From NCBI GenBank assembly GCA_027071965.1, contig JALSYJ010000328.1, forward strand, positions 1 through 6,879: a stretch of DNA of 6,879 nt, given 5' to 3'. The notes under the pieces were generated by a model. The model searched no databases and was not told where the DNA came from. It worked only from the letters and a program-made list of their open reading frames with translations. This document shows, in pieces, positions 1 through 5,610 of this stretch (position 1 is the stretch's first letter; each line of letters starts with the position of its first letter). A program made the translations under genes and the position numbers. The DNA is from Robiginitomaculum sp. (GTDB lineage Bacteria > Pseudomonadota > Alphaproteobacteria > Caulobacterales > Maricaulaceae).

Positions 1-15
1 GGCCTTAGGGTTCGG

Positions 16-183
16 TATAATTATTGTCGCGGGGTGGAGCAGCCCGCCCGTCGCATTTGCGACAAAACAAACCTGCTACCGGGCCTTAGGGTTCGGTATA
101 ATTATTGTCGCGGGGTGGAGCAGCCCGCCCGTCGCATTTGCGACAAAACAAACCTGCTACCGGGCCTTAGGGTTCGGTATAAT
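16..183 (+). promoter_or_regulatory. Three upstream copies of the tRNA-fMet promoter
   Basis: The same TATAAT recurs at 16-21, 97-102 and 178-183, each in an identical context and each 7 bases before a tRNA 5' stub. For the second and third copies the weak -35 CTGCTA falls at 73-78 and 154-159; for the first it would lie outside the window. No terminator-like hairpin with a T-run separates the units. If these boxes work, transcripts from all of them would read through into the intact tRNA. Confidence 0.5.
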
Positions 184-208
184 TATTGTCGCGGGGTGGA
201 GCAGCCCG
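28..208 (+). pseudogene. Three truncated tRNA-fMet 5' ends
   Basis: Positions 28-46, 109-127 and 190-208 each equal the first 19 nt of the tRNA at 271: the acceptor 5' strand, the U8-G9 linker, the D-stem 5' strand and part of the D-loop. After that the sequence switches to unrelated DNA, so none can fold as a tRNA. In RNA each stub could instead form a short hairpin (GCGGG at 29-33 with CCCGC at 43-47 in the first copy). These are fragments created by the tandem duplication, not tRNA genes. Confidence 0.85.
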
Positions 209-234
209 CCCGTCGCATTTGCGACAAAACAAAC

Positions 235-264
235 CTGCTACCGGGCCTTAGGGTTCGGTATAAT
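235..264 (+). promoter_or_regulatory. Promoter of tRNA-fMet (proximal copy)
   Basis: A perfect TATAAT lies at 259-264, and the mature tRNA starts 7 bases after it at 271, so transcription would start at or within a few bases of the tRNA 5' end. The best -35 partner is CTGCTA at 235-240 with an 18-bp spacer, matching the consensus TTGACA at only 3 of 6 positions. The -10 call is strong and the -35 call is weak. Confidence 0.65.
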
Positions 265-270
265 TATTGT

Positions 271-347
<77 letters not shown>

Positions 348-490
348 ATAGAAACCATGTAATACATTGAAAAAATAACCTAAAATGTCGATAGGAAAAT
401 TTTCTTTTACCCGTATATCAGCTGTGCTGACACACATGGGACACACTATTTGTAGCCATTGCGAATCAGTCAGTAAGGAGGTGTCTTAGG
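348..490. other. Intergenic stretch between tRNA-fMet and the integrase remnant (att-like region)
   Basis: No gene is seen here. It contains a small palindrome ATGTA-A-TACAT (357-367), the symmetric GAAAATTTTC (395-404) followed by TTTT that might act as a poor terminator for the tRNA, an inverted repeat TCAGC-TGT-GCTGA (418-430), and two direct copies of GACACAC (429-435 and 440-446) spaced 11 bp, about one helical turn. The location between a tRNA 3' end and an integrase start is where an attachment site with arm-type recombinase sites would lie. That reading comes from position and is not proven. Confidence 0.4.
475..481 (+). promoter_or_regulatory. Ribosome binding site of the integrase remnant
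   Basis: AAGGAGG lies 9 bases before ATG 491 and is close to the ideal Shine-Dalgarno sequence. It fixes the start of the broken integrase gene and shows that this was a true gene 5' end. Confidence 0.7.
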
Positions 491-787
491 ATGCCTTCAC
501 ACAGTTATGCGGCTGGAAAAATCCGCCTTTACAAGCGTGGCAGAAGCCGGTTTTGACAATGCACGGCTTTTGTTGGTGGACGAAAATACAGAAAATCAAC
601 ACATGAATACAATCTAATTTCAGCGCGGGAATTTGCCGAAGACTGGCTTTGGGAGCTTCAAGGCAGGCACAGAACAGGAAATTTCAAACACGAAAAAACT
701 GTCAATGAAGCAGCAGAGCAATTCGTAATTGAATATGAAACCATCACCTAAGGCGAACGAAGCCCCCTGCTTGGGTGCGTGCACTGA
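491..787 (+). pseudogene. Tyrosine recombinase (phage/island integrase), N-terminal remnant
   Basis: Reading from ATG 491 gives an integrase N-terminus: GKIRLYKRGRSRF, then QCTAFVGGRKYRKST, SAREFAEDWLWELQG, and TVNEAAEQFVIEYETIT followed by GERSP. This is the arm-DNA-binding and start of the SAM-like core-binding segment of site-specific tyrosine recombinases. The frame is broken by TGA at 554-556, where the family has an aromatic residue, probably Trp, and by TAA at 749-751 just before GERSP. Resemblance ends at about 766 and the frame stops at 785-787. The catalytic domain (R, H, R, Y residues) is absent. Its position just after tRNA-fMet, in the same direction, is the usual layout of an integrative element. 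The rest of the element is not visible in this window. The family call is from remembered motifs. Confidence 0.82.
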
Positions 788-877
788 CTGATCATACTGG
801 AGGTTAGTATGCGCTTTCTAATTTTTGTTGCTAAACCGGTTTCATCGCCCCCCGGTTTTCATTTCAGGAGAAATATT
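788..877 (+). promoter_or_regulatory. Phasin upstream region: leader hairpin and RBS
   Basis: AGGAG at 866-870 lies 7 bases before ATG 878 and supports that start. An inverted repeat AAACCGG (833-839) / CCGGTTT (852-858) with a 12-nt loop sits just upstream and could be a leader hairpin or part of a protein-binding site. Possible -10 boxes are TAGTAT (805-810) and TCTAAT (817-822), but neither has a convincing -35, so the promoter is not located. If the neighbouring TetR-type regulator acts on this gene, its site should lie here. Confidence 0.4.
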
Positions 878-1420
878 ATGGCCAAAAATACAAAACATAC
901 CGTAGAGCAATCTGCAGAATTAGCCCGCAAAATCTGGCTGGCTGGTGTTGGTGCCTATGGCAAAGCCTATAGTAATACTGTGGACGCTGTTGAACAGGCC
1001 ACTCATGTCAGTTCAGAGTTATTCGATGATCTGGTTGAACGTGGTGAAAAAATCGAAGGAGACGTCCGCAAGTCCGTTTCTGCTAATGAGCGTATTGGCA
1101 AGGTTGTCGAAGCCGCTGGAAAATTTGGTGCATCACGCAAAGCAAAGTTCAGTGAGCGTGTCGGTGCCGTTCGTAAAGGCCTGGGCCTTGATCGCGGCGT
1201 GTTCACGATGGATGAAAAACTCGATGCCCTTACCGAGCAGGTTAGCGCTTTGAGCAAAGAGGTTGCAGCTATCAAAAAATCAGTAGCAAAACCGGCTGCT
1301 CGCAAGGCACCGGCTAAAAAGACTGCGCCAAAAAAAGCTGCCAGCAGCAAGACCGCGCCAAAAAAAGCCAAAGCGCCAAAGGCAGCAGCTCCTAAAACTG
1401 CCGATGCCAAGAAAGCTTAA
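878..1420 (+). CDS. Phasin, PHA granule-associated protein with histone-like tail (PhaF/PhaI type)
   Basis: The product has 180 residues. Residues 10-110 match the phasin family of PHA granule-associated proteins (PhaI/PhaF), with the typical block ARKIWLAGVGAYGKA (16-30) followed by an amphipathic helix ELFDDLVERGEKIE (47-60). Residues 111-135 form a heptad-like coiled-coil segment suited to oligomerisation. Residues 137-180 are a Lys/Ala/Pro tail with two KTAPKKA copies, like the histone-H1-type nucleoid-binding tail of Pseudomonas PhaF. Phasins coat polyhydroxyalkanoate granules; the tailed forms also link granules to DNA and help share them between daughter cells. ATG 878 is chosen over the in-frame ATG 809 because of the AGGAG site and because the upstream 23 residues look non-phasin. 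No PHA synthase is present in the window, so a granule role is inferred from family. Confidence 0.88.
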   Translation: MAKNTKHTVEQSAELARKIWLAGVGAYGKAYSNTVDAVEQATHVSSELFDDLVERGEKIEGDVRKSVSANERIGKVVEAAGKFGASRKAKFSERVGAVRKGLGLDRGVFTMDEKLDALTEQVSALSKEVAAIKKSVAKPAARKAPAKKTAPKKAASSKTAPKKAKAPKAAAPKTADAKKA

Positions 1421-1422
1421 AT

Positions 1423-1443
1423 TTCAAGAGTCTAAATCTTGAA
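1423..1443 (+). other. Hairpin just after the phasin stop codon
   Basis: TTCAAGA (1423-1429) pairs with TCTTGAA (1437-1443) around a 7-nt loop, three bases after the TAA stop. It has no T-run, so it is not a terminator by itself. It may protect the 3' end of the phasin mRNA or act together with the stronger hairpin at 1456. Confidence 0.45.
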
Positions 1444-1455
1444 GGTCTATGAAGT

Positions 1456-1484
1456 AAAGCGAAGCTCGCAAGGGCTTCGCTTTT
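1456..1484. terminator. Shared bidirectional rho-independent terminator
   Basis: AAAGCGAAGC (1456-1465) pairs perfectly with GCTTCGCTTT (1474-1483) around the loop TCGCAAGG. TTTT at 1481-1484 follows on the plus strand, and a TTT tail exists on the minus strand. It lies between the convergent phasin and TetR genes and touches the TetR stop codon, so it probably ends both transcripts. Confidence 0.85.
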
Positions 1485-2122
1485 CATTTGGGTGCAGTGT
1501 TGGCATGTAATAAACGCTTCATTCCCTTTAGGGCTGCATGTCCATTTGCTCCCATATAAGGCACGCACAAGGTCATGATTTGAAATACGCTTTGGTGAAT
1601 TGCGGTTTTTGCCGATACTGAATTATCTTCCAGATGTCGCAAATTTAGCCAATAAGTATAAATCAACAATATTTGCTCAACCAGATTATCCTTTAACAGA
1701 TATTCGATGTGCAAAACACCAAGTTTTACCAGTTGATCAATATTATCATGAATGGTCCTGCGCTTGGCCATAAGCAGTCGCTTAAATCGCGGTACAAGAA
1801 CTGGATATTTTGATAATATCCCGTCCAGATTACGATAAAAAAACCGAAAATCCCAAATTTCCTCCAGCACAATATATGATACAATCCACTGATCTTCGAT
1901 GGATGTTAAGTCCTGGGGTGATGAGCGCAAAATTATCTGCATTTCTTGCTCAAACAGATCAAACAGCGCCGGAATAATCTCGTCCTTGCCCTTAAAGTGA
2001 TAATATAAATTTCCAGGACTGATATCCAGATAATTAGCTATATCAACGGAGCTTACTGATGTTTCACCTTCTTCGTTCATCAGGGTAAGACTTGCAGCTA
2101 AAATGTGATCCTTGGTGTTCAT
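1484..2122 (-). CDS. TetR-family transcriptional regulator, PhaD-like
   Basis: The product has 212 residues. The N-terminal third is a TetR helix-turn-helix: a first helix beginning TKDHILAASLTLMNEEG, the turn VSSVDIANYLDISPGNLYYHF (about 22-42), then KGKDEIIPALFDLFEQEM. The C-terminal part is an all-helical ligand-binding and dimerisation domain, closest by memory to the group that includes Pseudomonas PhaD, which controls phasin genes. It is the last gene of the minus-strand operon: its ATG overlaps the cystathionine beta-lyase stop as ATGA, with no Shine-Dalgarno of its own, so it is probably translationally coupled. It converges on the phasin gene. PhaD-like control of that gene is inference from similarity and neighbourhood; control of the sulfur genes upstream is the alternative. 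TetR family membership is near certain. Confidence 0.9.
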   Translation of the reverse strand: MNTKDHILAASLTLMNEEGETSVSSVDIANYLDISPGNLYYHFKGKDEIIPALFDLFEQEMQIILRSSPQDLTSIEDQWIVSYIVLEEIWDFRFFYRNLDGILSKYPVLVPRFKRLLMAKRRTIHDNIDQLVKLGVLHIEYLLKDNLVEQILLIYTYWLNLRHLEDNSVSAKTAIHQSVFQIMTLCVPYMGANGHAALKGMKRLLHANTAPK

Positions 2123-3270
2123 TTATCTAGTTGGCTCAAGGCCTGCTCCAGATCAGCTATCAGATCGTCCGGATCCTCCAGACCAATGGAGAGGCGGATC
2201 AAAGGGCCCTGTGCCTGCCAGCTATCACAGGTTCTGACAGTTTGTGGATCACAGTGGATTGCCAGGCTTTCAAAGCCTCCCCATGAAAAACCCAGACCAA
2301 AAAGTTGCAGTGCATTCAAGAACGCAAGAACTTTTTGCTCGCAAACCGGTTGCAAGACCAAAGAAAATAACCCGGAAGCGCCTGTAAAGTCGCGCTTCCA
2401 CAGCATATGGTCCGGGTGCGACGGCAAAGCAGGATGCAGAACCTGTGCAATGCAGGCATGTTTTTGCAGCCAATTGGCCACTTGTAAGGCGCTTTGCTGC
2501 TGGCGCTCAAGTCTGGTGCCCATGGTGCGCATTCCACGAAGAATGAGCCATGCATCATCGGGGGCAACAAAATTGCCACTGGCGCGGTCATATGATTTGA
2601 GCAGCTTTGTCGCTTTGGCTGATTTGGTTGCTATGGTGCCCATCAGCACATCGGCATGACCGCATGGATATTTGGTCGCTGCCTGTATGGAGAAGTCAAC
2701 TCCAAATAAAAGTGGCTTGAAAAACCAGCCCGCTGCCCATGTATTATCAACCAAAGTCCATATATTATTAGCTTTGGCCAGCGCAACAATGGCCGGAATA
2801 TCTGTTAGTTCCATGGTCAAAGAGCCAGGGGATTCCATAAATATGGCCCGTGTCTCTGGTTTGATTTGCTCGGCAATTCTGTCGCCGACTCTGGGGTTGA
2901 AATACTCTGTTTTTACCCCAAAACGTATCAAGTGTTCATCGCAGAACTTTCGGGTCGGGCCGTAAATATTATCGCTGACCAGAATATGATCGCCAGCAGA
3001 GCAGACAGACAGCAAAGGCAGGGTGCATGCACTTAAACCACTATGGGTCAGCACTACGGAACTGGCTTGTTCCAATTGGCAAAATGCTTCGCGCAAGGCA
3101 TCGTGCACTACCATGCCTTGAGTGCCATAATGGCGATCTGGAGCAGTTCCATACAGATCCTCTGCCCGCTCAAACAAAAGAGTGGAGGCGCGATGAACCG
3201 GCGGGTTAACCGCCCCTTGCATGCCCGGCTCCTTGCGTCCGGCACGGATCATTTTGGTATGATCACTCAT
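2119..3270 (-). CDS. metC: Cystathionine beta-lyase (PLP-dependent transsulfuration enzyme)
   Basis: The product has 383 residues, a normal length for the Cys/Met-metabolism PLP enzymes. Visible features are the N-terminal block GAVNPPVHRAST (19-30), YGTQG (48-52), LTHSGLSA (74-81), NIYGPTRKF (101-109, the Tyr that stacks on PLP), the cofactor Asp in TLVDNTWA (D175), and the PLP Schiff-base lysine in AATKYPCGHADV (K200). The cytosolic enzyme cleaves cystathionine to homocysteine, pyruvate and ammonia on the way to methionine. Thr50 stands where many relatives carry an Arg that binds the PLP phosphate of the neighbouring subunit, so exact substrate use could differ; cystathionine gamma-lyase or another C-S lyase is possible. 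An AGGGAAGG ribosome site (3274-3281) covers the upstream cysteine synthase stop, and the 3' end overlaps the TetR start by 4 bp. Confidence 0.88.
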   Translation of the reverse strand: MSDHTKMIRAGRKEPGMQGAVNPPVHRASTLLFERAEDLYGTAPDRHYGTQGMVVHDALREAFCQLEQASSVVLTHSGLSACTLPLLSVCSAGDHILVSDNIYGPTRKFCDEHLIRFGVKTEYFNPRVGDRIAEQIKPETRAIFMESPGSLTMELTDIPAIVALAKANNIWTLVDNTWAAGWFFKPLLFGVDFSIQAATKYPCGHADVLMGTIATKSAKATKLLKSYDRASGNFVAPDDAWLILRGMRTMGTRLERQQQSALQVANWLQKHACIAQVLHPALPSHPDHMLWKRDFTGASGLFSLVLQPVCEQKVLAFLNALQLFGLGFSWGGFESLAIHCDPQTVRTCDSWQAQGPLIRLSIGLEDPDDLIADLEQALSQLDK

Positions 3271-3273
3271 GAG

Positions 3274-3281
3274 CCTTCCCT
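3274..3281 (-). promoter_or_regulatory. Ribosome binding site of the cystathionine beta-lyase gene
   Basis: On the minus strand AGGGAAGG lies 3 bases before ATG 3270 (4 to 8 bases from its core) and overlaps the TAG stop of the cysteine synthase gene (3280-3282). Ribosomes finishing the upstream gene would be placed over this site, which suggests coupled translation of the two sulfur enzymes. Confidence 0.6.
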
Positions 3282-4287
3282 ATGCTTGCAACCAACCGGG
3301 AACCGGCAGACCTTTTTCACGCAAAAACATCGGATTAAAAAGTTTGGATGCATAGCGGTTCCCATAATCACAAAGCAAAGTAACAATAGTATGTCCGGGG
3401 CCAAGTTCTTTGGCCATGGCAATTGCGCCTGCAATGTTAATTCCGCTTGACCCACCCAGGCACAAGCCTTCTTCAGTAACCAGATTAAACAGGATGTTCA
3501 AAGCCTGTTCATCAGTGATCTGCCACGAATGATCAACCTCTACACCTTGCATGTTTTGGGTTATTCGTCCCTGACCAATGCCCTCGGTGATTGAATTTCC
3601 TTCTGCGCTTAATTCGCCTTTGGTGTACCAATTGTGCAATTTTGCTCCCATCGGATCAGCTAGGCCAATTTGTACTGATGGCCTGTGCTCCTTAAAAAAT
3701 TGTGATACCCCGCCCAAAGTGCCGCCAGAACCTACTGCGCAAATAAACCCGTCCAGATTACCATTAGTCTGGGCCAATATTTCCGGGGCGGTGGTTTCAT
3801 AATGAGCAAGACGATTATCTGTGTTGTCAAACTGATTGGCCCACCATGCTCCGTATCTGGAAGACGAGTTTAGCTTTTCAGCCAGATTTTTGGAATAATT
3901 GGCAAAGTGATCAGGATTTGTCGGAGGAACCGCTGGCACTTCAATCAGTTTGGCACCAAACAGGCGCACGGCCTGTTTTTTTTCTTCTGCCTGATTGTTC
4001 GGCATGACAATCACAACCGGATGTCCCAAAGCTGCGCCAACCATGGCCAGTCCAATACCAGTATTTCCCGCAGTTCCCTCTACAATGGTTCCACCTGGAG
4101 CTAATTCTTTAGATTTGCGGGCTTTCATTACCATGCCCAAGGCGGCGCGATCCTTAACCGATTGACCAGGATTCAAAAACTCAGCCTTAGCTAAAATTTC
4201 ACAACCGGTTAGTTCAGATGCACGCGCCAGTTTTATCATGGGCGTGTTGCCAATCAGTTCGGTTACATTTGATTTTATGACGGTCAT
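3280..4287 (-). CDS. cysK: Cysteine synthase A (O-acetylserine sulfhydrylase)
   Basis: The product has 335 residues and belongs to the fold-type II PLP cysteine synthase family. Motifs are LIGNTPMIKL (11-20), the PLP lysine in NPGQSVKDRAAL (K45), the substrate loop EGTAGNTGIGLA (70-81), the PLP-phosphate loop GSGGTLGG (186-193) and GGSSGIN (278-284), plus the C-terminal block DYGNRYASKLFN. It makes cysteine from O-acetylserine and sulfide in the cytosol. TAGNTG instead of the TSGNTG of E. coli CysK marks a subfamily I associate with alphaproteobacteria and fungi. Cystathionine beta-synthase activity cannot be excluded; with the following lyase that would make a reverse transsulfuration pair. 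No CBS regulatory domains are attached. The start overlaps the DUF3089 stop as ATGA, and the next gene begins 9 bp later. Confidence 0.9.
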   Translation of the reverse strand: MTVIKSNVTELIGNTPMIKLARASELTGCEILAKAEFLNPGQSVKDRAALGMVMKARKSKELAPGGTIVEGTAGNTGIGLAMVGAALGHPVVIVMPNNQAEEKKQAVRLFGAKLIEVPAVPPTNPDHFANYSKNLAEKLNSSSRYGAWWANQFDNTDNRLAHYETTAPEILAQTNGNLDGFICAVGSGGTLGGVSQFFKEHRPSVQIGLADPMGAKLHNWYTKGELSAEGNSITEGIGQGRITQNMQGVEVDHSWQITDEQALNILFNLVTEEGLCLGGSSGINIAGAIAMAKELGPGHTIVTLLCDYGNRYASKLFNPMFLREKGLPVPGWLQA

Positions 4288-5477
4288 TGAGTTGTTTCCG
4301 GTGCCTTGTTTATCGGGCTGTCACGCAATTGTATTGCATCGCCAAAGGGCGGTGCCAATCGTCCTTCGACTTCAAACTTCTTCAATAGTGAATTTACCCG
4401 TTTTTGTGCATCTTTTGCGAGGTCAGCATAAAACAGATTAAATGGATCTGGTTTAAACCGTTTGCCCAAAGAAAATTTCTTTCGCAGGCTTTTGGAGCGT
4501 GGGAGATCCACCCAGAGCAGGCCCTCCTCGCATTGGGCGCTGGTTTGACCCGGCAGCGGTGCCGGCTCTGCTCCCCAGTCCAGTCCGGAAGCATTTGCAC
4601 CGCCTAAGTGCAGGCGCCGGGGGGCAAAATCTAGTGATGCCGAACCTAAAACCGGATTTACACAAGCCAAAGCCCGGCCTTGAGTGTTTTGTAGCCGGCC
4701 TTTTTGATCCCAGACCATGCTGCGCTCGCGAAATCGGGTAATTTCCTTTTCCTGTCCGCTCTGAAAGGCAGTGTAGGTAACTACACACTGGGTGGATGTG
4801 GCGGTTTTGCAAACGGAAAGCCCACTAAGGCCATTTTGAAACAGATCAAGAGGAACGGCAAAATCAATAACATAGGCTACGGCCAGACGCTCGCGCAAAT
4901 GAGCATCATCAAAACGATCCTGTAACAATCCCAAAACATGCAGGCCGCCTTGCTCTATACCTACCAGTATAATCGGGCCATCGCCTTTAATGCTGGCGCG
5001 GAATTTGTCGAATGCGGCCAGTACATCACCATAGGCCAGAGCTCTTGCTGCTCTGGCATCATGGCGGGTGGTAAGAAAGGAATATAGTGATGCAGCCCGG
5101 TATTTTGGCACAGTAACAGAACCAGCAGCACGAAATGGCCCGGCCCAATTAGGGATGGCAATACGCAATAGCCGGTCTGTGCTTTGTTCATTATTCAGAT
5201 TTGTGTTCCAGTCTTTTCCGCCCCAGTAAATGGTGGGATGCACGATAAAAATATTGGTTTCGGATTCTGTACCATTATTATAGGGAGGTAAAACCCAGCT
5301 TGAGGCATCGTCATAATCGGGCGCAGCCGGTGGCTGATACGTCTGAAAAGGTATCCTTGGGTCAAGAAAAAAACGAAACAAATTATCTCGTCCGGCAAAT
5401 GCAGATATGCCGATCAGGACAATCAGCACGATCATAACGTACAGGCCTATGCGTAACCATGAATATTGCTTCAACAT
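4284..5477 (-). CDS. DUF3089 alpha/beta-hydrolase-like membrane-anchored protein, nucleophile missing
   Basis: The product has 397 residues. Residues 9-29 form one hydrophobic segment (IVLIVLIGISAFAG core), an uncleaved anchor or signal sequence, so the rest is likely periplasmic. Family marks for DUF3089 are NIFIVHPTIYWGGKDWN (75-91), VPKYRAASLYSFL (123-135), ALAYGDVLAAFDKF (147-159) and NLFYADLAKDAQKR near the end. The expected nucleophile elbow GHSQG is GIEQG here (173-177), with a clear GAG codon for Glu175, and the C-terminal His of the family seems replaced near KRFKPDPFN (339-347). The protein may therefore be a non-catalytic relative or use different chemistry. It is the first gene of the operon; only a weak GGGA precedes the ATG. 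Its link to sulfur metabolism is unknown. Family assignment is from remembered motifs. Confidence 0.75.
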   Translation of the reverse strand: MLKQYSWLRIGLYVMIVLIVLIGISAFAGRDNLFRFFLDPRIPFQTYQPPAAPDYDDASSWVLPPYNNGTESETNIFIVHPTIYWGGKDWNTNLNNEQSTDRLLRIAIPNWAGPFRAAGSVTVPKYRAASLYSFLTTRHDARAARALAYGDVLAAFDKFRASIKGDGPIILVGIEQGGLHVLGLLQDRFDDAHLRERLAVAYVIDFAVPLDLFQNGLSGLSVCKTATSTQCVVTYTAFQSGQEKEITRFRERSMVWDQKGRLQNTQGRALACVNPVLGSASLDFAPRRLHLGGANASGLDWGAEPAPLPGQTSAQCEEGLLWVDLPRSKSLRKKFSLGKRFKPDPFNLFYADLAKDAQKRVNSLLKKFEVEGRLAPPFGDAIQLRDSPINKAPETTQ

Positions 5478-5610
5478 GTTATCCCAATCGAATCTTGAGT
5501 ATTAACAGCATAGAGCGCTGTAGCCTTGTGCTTCAAGCTATTGATTTCAACACTGCTCTTGTCAGAATCATCTGGATGAAAGAAAATGTCAAAAACCAAG
5601 GATGAAACCC
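5478..5610. promoter_or_regulatory. Divergent promoter region
   Basis: This gap separates the minus-strand operon from the DUF502 gene, so it should hold promoters for both. Plus strand: TTGTCA (5559-5564), 17-bp spacer, GAAAAT (5582-5587), predicting a very short leader. Minus strand: TTGAAG (5531-5536), 18-bp spacer, TATGCT (5507-5512). Both are plausible sigma-70 sites with imperfect -10 boxes. No long operator palindrome or riboswitch-like structure was recognised. Confidence 0.4.
5598..5602 (+). promoter_or_regulatory. Ribosome binding site that decides the DUF502 start
   Basis: AAGGA lies 8 bases before ATG 5611. The other in-frame ATG at 5602 overlaps this site and has no usable Shine-Dalgarno of its own, so 5611 is taken as the start. 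Confidence 0.6.

Noticed and set aside
219..224. TTGCGA as the -35 of the tRNA promoter
   Set aside because: It is 34 bp from the TATAAT, far too distant for a sigma-70 promoter; it is part of the short inverted repeat.
1..270. Possible CRISPR array
   Set aside because: The units are contiguous identical 81-bp copies with no variable spacers and contain tRNA and promoter sequence.
554..556. Selenocysteine or recoded TGA in the integrase frame
   Set aside because: A second stop (TAA) and the missing catalytic domain show a decayed gene; no recoding signal was seen.
809..877. Upstream in-frame start giving a phasin with 23 extra residues
   Set aside because: GGAGG lies before ATG 809, but the extension does not look like a phasin N-terminus, while ATG 878 has a well-spaced AGGAG and gives the usual MAK start. 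A short leader peptide cannot be fully excluded.
1003..1410. Minus-strand frame of 135 codons opposite the phasin gene
   Set aside because: It is a shadow of the Lys/Ala-rich coding sequence, giving a low-complexity Ala/Leu/Phe product, with no ribosome site and lying across the shared terminator's upstream side.
2105..2659. Plus-strand frame of 184 codons opposite the lyase gene
   Set aside because: It is antisense to a well-supported cystathionine beta-lyase, has no family features, and its start lies inside the TetR gene.
5602..5610. Start of DUF502 at ATG 5602
   Set aside because: The Shine-Dalgarno AAGGA overlaps this ATG and is correctly spaced only for ATG 5611.
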